Shown in pieces: positions 41,370-50,931 of a stretch of DNA of 64,000 nucleotides. The stretch's first letter is position 1. Each line of letters begins with the position of its first letter. The position numbers and the translations under genes were made by a program. The DNA is from Halorussus rarus (GTDB lineage Archaea > Halobacteriota > Halobacteria > Halobacteriales > Haladaptataceae), in contig NZ_QPMJ01000002.1 in assembly GCF_003369835.1 (NCBI RefSeq), forward strand, positions 1,116,001 to 1,180,000, given 5' to 3'. Under the pieces are notes generated by a model that was not told the origin of the DNA, searched no databases, and worked only from the letters and a program-made list of their open reading frames with translations.

Positions 41370-42569
41370 TCAATCGCTCTTCGACAGCGTCTGGAGCACC
41401 CCGTGGACGAACGGCCGGGGGTCGTCGAGCCGGAGGAAGTCGAACCGGGGCTGGCGGGCCATCGACTCGCCGATCTCCCAGGCGGTCTCCCGGAGCGTCG
41501 GGCGCTCGACGAACGGCGACTCGTCGCGGAGCACGCTGGCGACGTAGCCGAGTTCGCCGTACAGCAGGTGGCTCCCGACCCCGAGGTCGAAGTCGGGGTC
41601 GACCTGGTCGGCCCGGCCCCGCGACTGGAGCCAGTAGTAGTGGGGGAAGTCCGCGCCCGCCCGGACCGTCGAGGGCAGCGACTGCCACATCCGGGGGTTG
41701 ATCTCGGTCAGGTAGTACTCGCCGGTCTCGGCGTGCTCCATGTACTCGATGCAGGCCAGCCCGTGCCAGTCGAGTTCTGCGAGCAGGTCGCGGGCCACTC
41801 GTTCGAGTTCCGGGTCGTACGTCGACTCGCGGTAGACCCCGCCGCCGCCGGTGTAGGAGTTGCCCCGGATCTGGCGGTGCTGGAAGGTGGCGACCGGTTC
41901 GCCCTCGTCGTACAGCCCCGCGAACATGTACTCGTCGCTCGACGGGACGTACTCCTGGACGATGGGCGCGTGGCGCATCTCGTCTAACACCTCCTCGCGG
42001 TCCGGGACCTCGCCGGGCCGGACGTGGGTGACGCTGTTGACCTCCTCGGCCTCGGTCGGCCCGTGGGTGTCGACGTACGCGTCGGCCAGCAGATTGTACC
42101 GGGACTTGACGACGTGCTCGCCGTCCCAGTCGTCGACCGCGTCGAACCGGCGGGTGTCGGGGACCGGCACCCCTGCCGCCTCGGCCGCTTCGGCGAGTTT
42201 CACCCGGTCGTGGACCCGCTCCAGCGCGTCGATAGGGGGGACCTCCACGGCGACGTGCTCCGTGAACTCCTCGCGGTACTTCGAGAGCACGTAGACGTCG
42301 TACTCCCGAATCGGTATCACGGTCTTCACGTCCTCGCGGGCGGCGAGGTCGAGCAGCGCGTCCTTGTACGCCACCAGGTTCTCGTCCGGCGCCGGCAGCG
42401 CGGCGGTCTCGTCGCAGAACCGCGAGGCGAACACCGGGACGTGGTCGCGCTCGGAGGCCGCGACGGTGCGGACTCCGCGCCGGCCCAGCGACCGCAGGCA
42501 GGGGTAGCTGTAGGGCGCGACGCCTGTGGGTACGAGGACCGACGGGGAATCGTCGTCAGCCGGAGACAT
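41370..42569 (-). CDS. ATP-grasp domain carboxylate-amine ligase-like protein
   Basis: 399 residues. The ATP-grasp core spans 100-320: VKLAEAAEAAGVPVPDTRRF, EHVVKSRYNLLADA (ATP lysine), IVQEYVPSSDEYMFAGLYDE, and the metal-binding TGEYYLTEINPRMWQSLP with Glu and Asn. Related to ligases that join an acid to an amine, used in surface or cofactor chemistry; substrate unknown. Start ATG at 42569, chosen over an upstream in-frame start because the nucleotide-binding strand (VLVPTGVAPYSYPCLRSLG) begins soon after. Confidence 0.82.
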   Translation of the reverse strand: MSPADDDSPSVLVPTGVAPYSYPCLRSLGRRGVRTVAASERDHVPVFASRFCDETAALPAPDENLVAYKDALLDLAAREDVKTVIPIREYDVYVLSKYREEFTEHVAVEVPPIDALERVHDRVKLAEAAEAAGVPVPDTRRFDAVDDWDGEHVVKSRYNLLADAYVDTHGPTEAEEVNSVTHVRPGEVPDREEVLDEMRHAPIVQEYVPSSDEYMFAGLYDEGEPVATFQHRQIRGNSYTGGGGVYRESTYDPELERVARDLLAELDWHGLACIEYMEHAETGEYYLTEINPRMWQSLPSTVRAGADFPHYYWLQSRGRADQVDPDFDLGVGSHLLYGELGYVASVLRDESPFVERPTLRETAWEIGESMARQPRFDFLRLDDPRPFVHGVLQTLSKSD

Positions 42570-42746
42570 GTCCGGACGTTGGCCACTGACGGTGTTTAGT
42601 ATTGACCGGCAAACGTCGGCGGAGGTGCGCGTAGGACGTTCCTTCGGGTCGTAAGGGCAGTTTACGGCCGCGTCCTCGCGGCGGCCGGGGACTGTTCGGA
42701 CGAGCAAAACCGTTATGTCCTACGGGGTAGAACGGTGGTTGTATCC

Positions 42747-43835
42747 ATGAGGGAACAACGCTCGCGCAGGGACCTGCTGAAGGTGACAGGCGGGCTCGGA
42801 GTGGCGGGACTCGCGGGGTGTGTCGGCGGGCAGTCGACCGACGGCCAGGGAACCACGACCGACGACGGGGAGACGACGACCGGGGGCGACGGAACCACGA
42901 CCACCGAGGGAGCCGACGACACGCCGACTCCCTCGTCGGACTCGATGACCGTCTTCCACGCCGGCAGCCTCGCGCCGCCGTTCAGTGCGGCCGAGCCGAA
43001 GGTCGAGGAGAAGTACGGCGTGACGGTCAATCGCGAGGCCAAGGGGTCGGTGGGCTCCACCAAGAAGATCACCGCCCAGGGCCGGAGCGCCGACGTGCTG
43101 GGCGTCTCGGACTTCCGGCTCATCAGAGACATGGTCGTACCCGACTACGGCAGCTGGTACGCCGTCTTCGCGACCAACGCGATGTCGCTGCAGTACCGCG
43201 ATGACTCGCCCGGCGCCGACGAGATCGGCCCGGACAACTGGTGGGAGGTGCTCTCCCGCGACGACGTGACGGTCGGCCACAGCGACCCCGCCATCGACCC
43301 CGGCGGCTACCGCGCCGTGATGGCGATGCAGCTCGGCAAGGAGCAGTTCGAGGGCGAGCGGCTCTACGACGAGCAGACGTTCGAGAAGATCCGGGACAAC
43401 ATGACCGTGCCGACCGGGACCGAGACCAAACTGGAGGGCCAGCTCAAGTCCGGCAAGCTCGACTACGCGCTCTACTACCGGTCGATCGCCTCCCAGTCGG
43501 GGCTGCCGTACGTCGACCTCCAGCCCCACGTCGACCTCTCGAAGCTGAACGAGACGTACGCCCAGCACTACGCGAAGGCCGAGGTGGAGGCGGGCGGCAA
43601 CACCTACGTCGGCGCGCCCATCGCCTACGGCATCACGGTGCCGAGCGTGGCCGAGGCCCCGGTCCGGGGCGCCCAGTGGGTCCAGTACATGATCACCGAG
43701 CCGGGTCGGAAGATCCTGAAGAGCAAGGGGCTCATCCCGAAGACGCCCGCGGTCGTCACGGAGGACGGCGACGTGCCCGACCGGGTGGCCGAGCACGCGG
43801 AGGCAAAGACTTCAGTGGGTCCCCTCCAACTCTGA
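42747..43835 (+). CDS. wtpA: Tungstate/molybdate ABC transporter substrate-binding lipoprotein
   Basis: 362 residues. Tat lipoprotein signal RRDLLKVTGGLGVAGLAGC, Thr/Gly-rich linker to residue 60, then an oxyanion-binding fold: TVFHAGSLAPPFSAAEPKVE, NREAKGSVGSTKKI, FRLIRDMVVPDYGSWYAVFA, GHSDPAIDPGGYRAVMAMQL, APIAYGITVPSVA. These match WtpA/ModA-type archaeal binding proteins more than sulfate or phosphate binders. The window's AOR homologue and molybdopterin genes need such a transporter. First gene of a three-gene operon. Confidence 0.88.
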   Translation: MREQRSRRDLLKVTGGLGVAGLAGCVGGQSTDGQGTTTDDGETTTGGDGTTTTEGADDTPTPSSDSMTVFHAGSLAPPFSAAEPKVEEKYGVTVNREAKGSVGSTKKITAQGRSADVLGVSDFRLIRDMVVPDYGSWYAVFATNAMSLQYRDDSPGADEIGPDNWWEVLSRDDVTVGHSDPAIDPGGYRAVMAMQLGKEQFEGERLYDEQTFEKIRDNMTVPTGTETKLEGQLKSGKLDYALYYRSIASQSGLPYVDLQPHVDLSKLNETYAQHYAKAEVEAGGNTYVGAPIAYGITVPSVAEAPVRGAQWVQYMITEPGRKILKSKGLIPKTPAVVTEDGDVPDRVAEHAEAKTSVGPLQL

Positions 43836-43839
43836 GCCC

Positions 43840-44946
43840 GTGAGCACTGACACCGAGTCGGGACGCGAGACCGCACGGGGCGAGACCGGCCGGCGGGGCG
43901 ACGCCGCCGGCCGACAGGCGGACGGCTCGACCGCCTCGGCCCGGACCCCGGCCGACGAGCGCCGCCTCGCGTCACGGGTCGGCACCGGCACCGCCGTCCT
44001 CGCGGTCCTCGTCGTCCAACTGGTCGCGTTCGCGGTCGCGTTCCGCGCCGGCTATCCGGGTGCGTACGCCGGCTTCGCGGTCTTCTCGGCGGGCGCCGTC
44101 GCGGCCTACCGCCGGCGGGGCGCCTTCGGCGTCCTCGCGGCGACGCTCGGCACCACACTGCTCGTGGCGCTCGGCCTGCCGCTGCTGATGCTGGTCGCCC
44201 GGCAGGACCCCGCGCTCGTCGCCGAGATGGCCGCCGATCCCGGAGTCCAGCAGGCGCTGTACCTCTCGGTGTACGCGCCCCTGCTGGCCGCCGGCGCAAG
44301 CGTCGCGCTCGGCGTCCCGCTGGCGCTCGTCCTCGCCCGCGGCTTCCCGGGGCAGCAGCTTGTCGAGAGCCTCGTCGACCTCCCGCTGGTGGTCCCCCAC
44401 AGCGTCGCCGGCCTCGCCATCCTCTTCGGCTTCGGGGAGGGCGGCGCGTTCGGGGGCGTGGAGTTCACGATTCCGATCATCGACTTCACGTTCGAGTTCG
44501 CGGTCCTCCAGACCATGCTCGGGATGGTGCTGGCGATGACGTTCGTCTCGGCGCCGTTCGCCGTCAACGCGGCCCGGGAGGCGTTCGAGTCGGTGCCGAC
44601 CCGGGTCGAGTGGGCCGCCCGCACACTGGGCGCGAACCGGTTCGAGACGTTCCGGCGGGTGACCGCGCCGCTGGCCTGGCGGGGCGTGCTGACCGGCGGC
44701 GTGCTGGCGTGGGCCCGGGCGGTCTCGGAGTTCGGCGCGGTCGCCATCGTGGCCTACAGCGTCGAGTTCTTCTACCCTCCGAAAGGGGAGATCACGGCCC
44801 AGCACGCCCCCGTCTTCATCTACAACACGTACCTGTCGTCGGGGCTGGACCGGTCGGGCGCGGTCGCCGTCCTGCTGCTGGCGCTGTCGGCGCTCATCTT
44901 CCTGCTGGTCCGGACCGTCGCGTACGACGAGGGGGGCTGGCCGTGA
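43840..44946 (+). CDS. wtpB: Tungstate/molybdate ABC transporter permease
   Basis: 368 residues, start GTG at 43840, four bases after the binding-protein stop. A disordered N-terminus of 45 residues precedes about eight helices. The binding-protein-dependent permease motif is EAFESVPTRVEWAARTLGAN followed by FRRVTAPLAWRGVLTGGVLA, i.e. the EAA loop that contacts the ATPase. DLPLVVPHSVAGLAILFGFG is typical of ModB/WtpB. Its stop overlaps the ATPase start (GTGA). Confidence 0.88.
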   Translation: MSTDTESGRETARGETGRRGDAAGRQADGSTASARTPADERRLASRVGTGTAVLAVLVVQLVAFAVAFRAGYPGAYAGFAVFSAGAVAAYRRRGAFGVLAATLGTTLLVALGLPLLMLVARQDPALVAEMAADPGVQQALYLSVYAPLLAAGASVALGVPLALVLARGFPGQQLVESLVDLPLVVPHSVAGLAILFGFGEGGAFGGVEFTIPIIDFTFEFAVLQTMLGMVLAMTFVSAPFAVNAAREAFESVPTRVEWAARTLGANRFETFRRVTAPLAWRGVLTGGVLAWARAVSEFGAVAIVAYSVEFFYPPKGEITAQHAPVFIYNTYLSSGLDRSGAVAVLLLALSALIFLLVRTVAYDEGGWP

Positions 44947-46049
44947 CTCTGGACGTTTCCGTCAGCGCCGCCTTCACCGCCGCGGGCGCCGACCGGTTCG
45001 AGGTGACCGCGGACCTCTCGGTCGACGACGGCGAGACCCTGGTCGTGCTCGGCCCCAGCGGGTCGGGCAAGAGCCTGCTGCTGGAGACCGTCGCGGGCTT
45101 CCACGACCACGAGGGCCGGATCGCGCTCGACGGCCGGGACCTGACCGACGCGCCGCCCGAGGACCGAGGACTCGGCTTCGTCTTCCAGGACTACGCGCTG
45201 TTCCCCCACATGACGGTCCGGCGGAACGTCGCCTTCGGCCGGAAGTACCACGACGCGCGCGACCCCGACGACCTGCTGGCGGAGTTCGGCGTGGCCGACC
45301 TCGCCGACCGCTACCCGCCGACCCTCTCTGGCGGGGAGTCCCAGCGGGTCGCGCTCGCCCGCGCGCTCGCGGTCCGGCCCGACGCCTTCCTGCTCGACGA
45401 ACCCCTCTCGGCGCTCGACGTGCCGACCCGCCAGACGCTGCGGGAGGTGCTGGCCGACGTGCTGGCCGACCAGACCGCGGTGTACGTCACCCACAACCGG
45501 ACGACCGCCCGGGCCGTCGCCGACCGGGTGGCGGTCATCCGCGGCGGCGAGATCGTGCAGACCGGCACGCCCGAGGCCGTCTTCGAGCGCCCCGACTCGC
45601 CGTTCGTCGCCCGGTTCACGGGCGCGAACTGCCTCGAACTCGACGACGGCGCGCTCGCGGTGCCCGGCGGTCGCCTCGAACTCGACGGGACTCGCGAGGC
45701 AGACCCCCGAGACGAGCCCGGTGGGACCGGGGACGAAACGGCCACGGCCGACGATGGCGGGACCCCGGGCGGGCCGGCCACCCACCTCGCCGTCCGGCCC
45801 GAGCACGTGGCGCTCGACCCCGCGGATCCGGACTTCGCGGCGCCGGTGACCCGGGTCGTCCGCGAGGACGGCCGGAGCCGGGTCGCGCTCGACGTGGCGG
45901 GCCAGCGACTCGACGCCTACGCCGACGCGCCGCCCGCGAACGCGGCGCCGACCGCCGACCCCTCGGCCGCGGAGGACTCCCGGATCGCCGAGGGCTCGCA
46001 GGTCGGGGTCGCGCTCCCCCGAAACCGACTGACCGTGCTCTCGGAGTGA
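44943..46049 (+). CDS. wtpC: Tungstate/molybdate ABC transporter ATPase
   Basis: 368 residues. Start GTG at 44943 overlapping the permease stop. Walker A GPSGSGKS, Q-loop VFQDYALFPHM, signature LSGGESQRVALARAL, Walker B FLLDEPLSALD, H-loop VTHN. The C-terminal 130 residues form a TOBE/MOP-like domain (HLAVRPEHVALDPADPDF), interrupted by an acidic insertion (residues 245-285). Closes the operon. Confidence 0.92.
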   Translation: MTLDVSVSAAFTAAGADRFEVTADLSVDDGETLVVLGPSGSGKSLLLETVAGFHDHEGRIALDGRDLTDAPPEDRGLGFVFQDYALFPHMTVRRNVAFGRKYHDARDPDDLLAEFGVADLADRYPPTLSGGESQRVALARALAVRPDAFLLDEPLSALDVPTRQTLREVLADVLADQTAVYVTHNRTTARAVADRVAVIRGGEIVQTGTPEAVFERPDSPFVARFTGANCLELDDGALAVPGGRLELDGTREADPRDEPGGTGDETATADDGGTPGGPATHLAVRPEHVALDPADPDFAAPVTRVVREDGRSRVALDVAGQRLDAYADAPPANAAPTADPSAAEDSRIAEGSQVGVALPRNRLTVLSE

Positions 46050-46172
46050 TCCGACTGTCGAGCCGTCCCCGCCGACGCTCCGTGCGAGATAACTGAAAGG
46101 TCAGTAGCATTGATCATTCTGTCGTCCCGTCGGCGAGAAAATTACTTAGGGACAGGTTCGAAACCACCTCCC

Positions 46173-46208
46173 ATGGCACGCGAACAGCGGAACGGGGTGG
46201 TACGGTGA
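46173..46208 (+). CDS. 11-codon upstream ORF overlapping the LEA-protein start
   Basis: ATG GCA CGC ... CGG TGA encodes MAREQRNGVVR. Its TGA overlaps the GTG of the next gene (GTGA). An AAAATTACTTA box at 46137-46147 lies 26-36 nt upstream of this ATG, placing the expected leaderless transcript start at the mini-ORF. It may feed ribosomes to the downstream GTG or be the remnant of a longer N-terminus after a frameshift. Confidence 0.4.
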   Translation: MAREQRNGVVR

Positions 46209-48016
46209 GCATCGTCGGCGGGACGCTCGGGAAGGTGGCGGCCGTCCTGGCGGTCGGACTGGTCGTCTCGGCGGTCGGGGTCGGCGCGGCCCTCTCGACG
46301 GGGGTCGTGAGCCTCGAGTCGCCGACGGTCGAATCGGTCGACAACGAGTGGGGCGAGGTCACGGCCGAGCGGACGGGTATCGAGACCCGCCTCGTCGTGA
46401 ACAACCCCAACGGCGTCGGCGTCCCGGGCGTGGCGAAGGTGAAGTACGACGTGGCGATGAACGACGTGACGGTCGCCAAGGGCTCGAGCGGCCTCTCGCT
46501 GTCGCCCGGCCGGAACGAACTGGCGCTCCGGACCCACATCGACAACGGGAAGATACCGGCGTGGTGGGCCAGCCACATCAACAACGGCGAGGAGACGACG
46601 CTCTCGGTCCGGCCGTCGGTGTCGGCGGCGTTCCTCTCGCGGGACCTGCCCGCCTACGACCGGACGTTCGAGACAGACATGCTCTCGTCGTTCGACAGCG
46701 ACGCCGCCCAGTCGGTCGAGGTGGGCGGCCGGACGCTGCTGACGGTCGCGGGCACCGACGCCTCCTGGGGGACGGCGACCGAGAACCGGACCCCGCTCCG
46801 GTTCGCCGCCACCGTCCGGAACCCCAACGGCGCGCCGGTCACGTTCTCGAAGCTCGGCTACGAGGTGTCGATGAACGACGTGACCGTCGCCGAGGGAACA
46901 GCCGAAGGCGGCGTCGAGATCCCGGCGAACGCGACCGACACCATCGACGTGAACGCGACGCTCGACAACCGGAAGCTCGACGAGTGGTGGGTCAGCCACC
47001 TCCGGAACGACGAGACGACGACGCTCGACGTGTCGGTGTACGCGGTCGACGAGACCGGCGAGGAGACCCGGCGCGTTCCGCTGTCGTTCATGAGCAAGCA
47101 GGTCGTCTTCGAGACCGACGTGCTCGGCGGCGGAAAGCCGAGCACGCGCGCGGTCGACGCCGGCGAGGGCTTCGACTTCGCGCCCCCGACCGTCGCGTCG
47201 GTCGAGCGCGACTGGTCGGCGACCGACGCGGGCACCCGGTTCTCGAACACCGTGGTCGTGGACAACCCCAACGGCGCGAACTCGACGCTGTCGGACGTCG
47301 CGCTCGACGCCGAGTACCGGGTGGCGCTCAACGACGTGACGCTGGTCGAGGACGGCACCGAGGCGACGCTCGCGCCCGGCCGGACCGAACTGGAGTTCGG
47401 CGGGAACGTCGGCGACCGGACCATCAAGCGGTGGTGGGTGAGCCACGTCGAGAACGGCGAGCGCACCGCGCTGACCACCGAGAGCCGGGCGGTCGCCGAC
47501 CTGGGCTTCGCCCGACTGCCGGTCGGGCTCCCCGCGGAGAACCGGACGTTCGAGACCGACATGCTCGGCGGGTTCGCGTCGGGCGACGAGGCGGTCACGG
47601 TCCGGGGCCGGACGGTCGCCAGGCTCCACGACGTGAACGCCACCTGGGGAGACGCCACGCTGGCCCGGTCGCCGATGGTCATCGCCGGTAAGGTCACCAA
47701 CGAGCGGTCCCGGCCGCTGACCGTCGTGAAGTTCGGCTACGAGATCACGGCCAACGACGTGGTGCTGGCGGACAACGAGAGCCGGGTCGGCACGACGATC
47801 CCCGGCGGGACGACCCAGGACATCGAGACCACGGGCTACCTGGACAACGACCGGATTCCCGAGTGGTGGGTCAGCCACCTCGAGCGCGGTGAACAGTCCG
47901 AACTCGACGTCTCCTACTACGCCGTCGTCGAGTACCGCGGCCAGCAGAAGCGGATCGCGCTCGACTCGATGAGCTACACCGACACCATCGAGACGAACGC
48001 CTTCGGCGGCCAGTAG
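46205..48016 (+). CDS. LEA/WHy-domain protein with four repeats
   Basis: 603 residues. An N-terminal helix (GKVAAVLAVGLVVSAVGVGA) anchors four successive LEA-14/WHy-type beta domains of about 130 residues. Each contains a conserved block of the type NPNG(V/A), YxVxMNDVTVA, and WWxSHxxNxE (e.g. AMNDVTVAKG, SMNDVTVAEG, ALNDVTLVED). WHy/LEA_2 domains are linked to desiccation and osmotic tolerance. Single-domain forms are the rule; four in tandem is unusual. Start GTG at 46205, coupled to the mini-ORF. Confidence 0.8.
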   Translation: MSIVGGTLGKVAAVLAVGLVVSAVGVGAALSTGVVSLESPTVESVDNEWGEVTAERTGIETRLVVNNPNGVGVPGVAKVKYDVAMNDVTVAKGSSGLSLSPGRNELALRTHIDNGKIPAWWASHINNGEETTLSVRPSVSAAFLSRDLPAYDRTFETDMLSSFDSDAAQSVEVGGRTLLTVAGTDASWGTATENRTPLRFAATVRNPNGAPVTFSKLGYEVSMNDVTVAEGTAEGGVEIPANATDTIDVNATLDNRKLDEWWVSHLRNDETTTLDVSVYAVDETGEETRRVPLSFMSKQVVFETDVLGGGKPSTRAVDAGEGFDFAPPTVASVERDWSATDAGTRFSNTVVVDNPNGANSTLSDVALDAEYRVALNDVTLVEDGTEATLAPGRTELEFGGNVGDRTIKRWWVSHVENGERTALTTESRAVADLGFARLPVGLPAENRTFETDMLGGFASGDEAVTVRGRTVARLHDVNATWGDATLARSPMVIAGKVTNERSRPLTVVKFGYEITANDVVLADNESRVGTTIPGGTTQDIETTGYLDNDRIPEWWVSHLERGEQSELDVSYYAVVEYRGQQKRIALDSMSYTDTIETNAFGGQ

Positions 48017-48224
48017 GCGACTCTTCTCTCCGCCTCTCGTTATCTGGTGACACACCACCGGTACCGCTTTCAGCCGGCCGGCACACGGCCGCGACATGAC
48101 CGACGCCCGCGACGACGATTCGTAGCCCGCGGCGGTCGGGCGACCACATTGGAGCGTGGCGTCTGGCGGCGGAATCCCCCCAGACAAAACTGTTTTCAAC
48201 GGCTTACGACTACGAATCACCAGG

Positions 48225-48845
48225 ATGACCGACGAATCGGAGTCGGCGGGCTCGCACCGGCGGAGCAAGGTCGGGCGGGTGATCGCCGACCGGGAGCTCG
48301 ACGGGCTGGGCGAGGAGCTCGAGCGGTACTGGACCGGCGAGTGCGACGAGCGCCGGAGCCTCCGGGAGCTGGCCGACTACTTCAACGAGCGGGTCCTCCA
48401 GTCGGCGATGGCCGAGGCCGACATGGAGGTCCTCGACGGCGAGGTCGAGAACTTCTACGAGCTGCTGACCGACGACGACGTCACCGGCGGGATGCGCGTC
48501 CAGACCGAGCGCCGACTCGAGCGCGGGGGCATCGACCCGGACGGGCTCACGCGGGACTTCGTCTCCCACCAGGCAATCCACACCTACCTCACCAAGTACC
48601 GGGAGGTCGAGCGCGAGCCCGACGAGCCCGAGAGCAAGACCGAGAAGGCCCGCCGGACCGTCGAGCAGCTGCGCAACCGCGTCCAGGCCGTCACGCGGAC
48701 GTCCGTCGAGTCGCTCCGGAACGCGGGCGCGCTGTCCATCGGCGACTTCAACGTCTTCGTCGACGTCCGGATCACGTGCACCGACTGCCACACGCAGTAC
48801 ACGATCGGCGAACTCGTCGACGACGGCGGCTGCCAGTGCGACTGA
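48225..48845 (+). CDS. rdfA: Rod-determining factor RdfA
   Basis: 206 residues. Strong match in pattern to the haloarchaeal RdfA family that affects rod versus disk cell shape: KVGRVIADRELDGLGEELER, RSLRELADYFNERVLQSAMA, LDGEVENFYELLTDDDVTGG, RDFVSHQAIHTYLTKYR. The C-terminus has four cysteines (CTDCH ... CQCD) that could bind zinc. ATG at 48225. Followed 63 nt later by the dehydrogenase gene. Confidence 0.88.
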   Translation: MTDESESAGSHRRSKVGRVIADRELDGLGEELERYWTGECDERRSLRELADYFNERVLQSAMAEADMEVLDGEVENFYELLTDDDVTGGMRVQTERRLERGGIDPDGLTRDFVSHQAIHTYLTKYREVEREPDEPESKTEKARRTVEQLRNRVQAVTRTSVESLRNAGALSIGDFNVFVDVRITCTDCHTQYTIGELVDDGGCQCD

Positions 48846-48908
48846 CGTTCGACCCCGACACGGCGTGACGACGGCTTTAAGCCGTCGGTCGGGGACCAAA
48901 GGAACAGA

Positions 48909-49979
48909 ATGACGCAGTCGTTGCTCGACTGGAATCCGCGGGATTGGCAGACCACCACGGACGGCACGCTCCGGTTCGCACTCGTCGGCGTGGGCTGGTG
49001 GACTCGGGAGTTCGTGCTGCCGGCCGTCGAGTCGAGCGACCTGTGCGAGACCACCGCGGTCGTGAGCAGTTCGAGCGAGAAGGTCGAGCGCGTCCGCGAG
49101 GAGTACGACACGGTCGAGCGCGGACTGACCTACGAGGAGTTCGTCGACGGCGAGGCGACCGACGCCTACGACGCTGCGTACGTCTGCACGCCGAACGCGA
49201 CCCACCTCGAGTACGCCGAGGCCGCCGCCGACCACGGCAAGGACGTGCTCTGCGAGAAGCCGATGGAGGCGACGGTCGAGCGCGCCGAGGACCTGGTCGC
49301 GGCCTGCGACGAGGCCGGCGTGACGCTGATGGTCGCCTACCGGATGCACATCGAGCCGACGGTGCGGCGGGCGCGCCAACTCGTCCGGGACGGAGTCGTC
49401 GGCGAGCCCCGGCTCGTCCACGGCGAGAACTCCCAGCCGCTGCTCGAGATGATCGAGGACCCCGACCAGTGGCGGCTGAACCCCGACCTGGCCGGCTACG
49501 GCGCGTCCGTGATGGACCTGGGCATCTACCCGCTGAACACGGCCCGGTTCGTCATCGACGCCGACCCGGTGGCGGTCCAGTCGATGATGCGGTCGGACCA
49601 CGAGGCGTTCGACGAGGTGCCCGACGAACTCGCGTCGTTCACCGTCGAGTTCGACGACGGAACGTTCGCCTCGTGCACGTCGAGCCAGAACGCCCACGAC
49701 CACACCCGCCTCGAGATCGTCGGGACCGAGGGCCGGATCGAGCTCGAACCCGCGTTCCACATGGAGACCGGGCTGACTGTCGAGACTGACGGGACGACCG
49801 TCGAGGTCGACGCCGAGCAGGTCGACCAGATGGAGGTGGAGTTCGACTACTTCGCCGACCGCGTGCTGAGCGGGACGGACGTGTACGCCGACGGCGAGCA
49901 CGGGCTGGTCGACATGCGGACCATCCGGGCGATCCACGAGGCGGCCGAGACCGGCGAGACGGTCGAGGTGTCGGAGTAG
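48909..49979 (+). CDS. gfo6: D-xylose 1-dehydrogenase (Gfo/Idh/MocA family, Gfo6)
   Basis: 356 residues. NADP-binding Rossmann motif ALVGVGWWTREFVLPAVE, then CTPNATHLEYAEAAADHGKD and the active-site LCEKPMEAT with the catalytic lysine of this superfamily. LLEMIEDPDQWRLNPDLAGY, then MDLGIYPLNTARF match haloarchaeal xylose dehydrogenases, first step of the Weimberg-type pentose pathway. Other Gfo/Idh/MocA substrates cannot be excluded. Confidence 0.82.
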   Translation: MTQSLLDWNPRDWQTTTDGTLRFALVGVGWWTREFVLPAVESSDLCETTAVVSSSSEKVERVREEYDTVERGLTYEEFVDGEATDAYDAAYVCTPNATHLEYAEAAADHGKDVLCEKPMEATVERAEDLVAACDEAGVTLMVAYRMHIEPTVRRARQLVRDGVVGEPRLVHGENSQPLLEMIEDPDQWRLNPDLAGYGASVMDLGIYPLNTARFVIDADPVAVQSMMRSDHEAFDEVPDELASFTVEFDDGTFASCTSSQNAHDHTRLEIVGTEGRIELEPAFHMETGLTVETDGTTVEVDAEQVDQMEVEFDYFADRVLSGTDVYADGEHGLVDMRTIRAIHEAAETGETVEVSE

Positions 49980-50100
49980 CCTCGGCTGGTCGGTCGAGTC
50001 GTCGGAAGAGTGGGTAACGGGTCGAGATACGAGGTAGCGAGACGTGACGCGGGGCATCGACCGCGGTGCGTCGGCCGCTCCGCCGCGGTCGGGCCACGGG

Positions 50101-50778
50101 TCACTCCGGGACGGTTCCGGTCACGAGGTAGTAGTCGTGGCGGGGTTCGCGCACCCACAGCACCGGGTCCGCCAGCGGTTCGTGTTCCACCTCCCGCAGC
50201 CCCTCCCGGACGAGGAACTCGCGCAGTCCGTCGGGCGGTCGCCCGTCGTACAGCGGCAGGTCGTCGTGCATCTCCTCGTACTCGTCCCAGGGCTCGTCGT
50301 GGTCCCAGTACCCCTCGACGAGGAGGACGCGACCGCCGGGTTCGACGATCCGTCGCCACTCGCGAAGCGCCTTCGCGGGGTTCGGGAGCGTCCAGACGAG
50401 GTGCCGGGCCGCGACCAGTCCGAACGCGTCGTCCGGCACCGCGAGCGCCTCCGCGTCGCCGCGCAGGAAGGCGATTTCGCGGTCGGCCCGCCGGGCCTTC
50501 GCCCGGGCGCGGTCGAGCATCGCCGGCGCCAAATCGACGCCGACGACGTCGTGGCCGAGTCGGGCGAGCAGCAGCGAGACGACGCCGGTCCCGCACCCGA
50601 CGTCGAGCACCCGACTGGAATCGTCACCGGTATGCTCGCGTAGCGCGCGCAGCCAGCGCTCGCGCTGGGCGTCGGTGTGGACGCCGTGGTGGCTCGCGTC
50701 GTCGAACGTCTCAGCGCGGTCGTTCCAGTGCCGGCGGACCAGGTCCTTCGCGGTCTCGTCGTCCGGTGAGTCGGTCAC
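50101..50778 (-). CDS. Class I SAM-dependent methyltransferase
   Basis: 225 residues. Motif I VLDVGCGTGVVSLLLARLG, motif II VVGVDLAPAMLDRAR, then AFLRGDAEALAVPDDAFGLV and the ARHLVWTLPNPAKALREWRR region of methyltransferase-11 type enzymes. The C-terminal part (LLVEGYWDHDEPWDEY) is variable. Both candidate starts are GTG (50778 and 50817); 50778 gives the compact form MTDSPDDETAKDLVR. Substrate unknown. Confidence 0.85.
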   Translation of the reverse strand: MTDSPDDETAKDLVRRHWNDRAETFDDASHHGVHTDAQRERWLRALREHTGDDSSRVLDVGCGTGVVSLLLARLGHDVVGVDLAPAMLDRARAKARRADREIAFLRGDAEALAVPDDAFGLVAARHLVWTLPNPAKALREWRRIVEPGGRVLLVEGYWDHDEPWDEYEEMHDDLPLYDGRPPDGLREFLVREGLREVEHEPLADPVLWVREPRHDYYLVTGTVPE

Positions 50779-50931
50779 GAGTGAATCGCTCCGGTGTTCG
50801 TACCGAGTACGTGCCACCGATCCGGCATAGGCTTGTGGGAGGAGAGACGACCCGCGGACTGCGGTCCGGCGCTCGGCGACGACCGGAGAGAGTCGAGCAG
50901 ACTTTTCACCGCCCGACGCCCACCTTCCGAC

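Noticed and set aside
46142-48268. Long minus-strand open frame opposite the LEA protein
   Set aside because: The plus strand carries four conserved repeats; the opposite frame is their mirror.
48210-50057. Long minus-strand open frame opposite rdfA and the xylose dehydrogenase
   Set aside because: Both plus-strand proteins are recognised with intact motifs; the antisense frame has only low-complexity composition.
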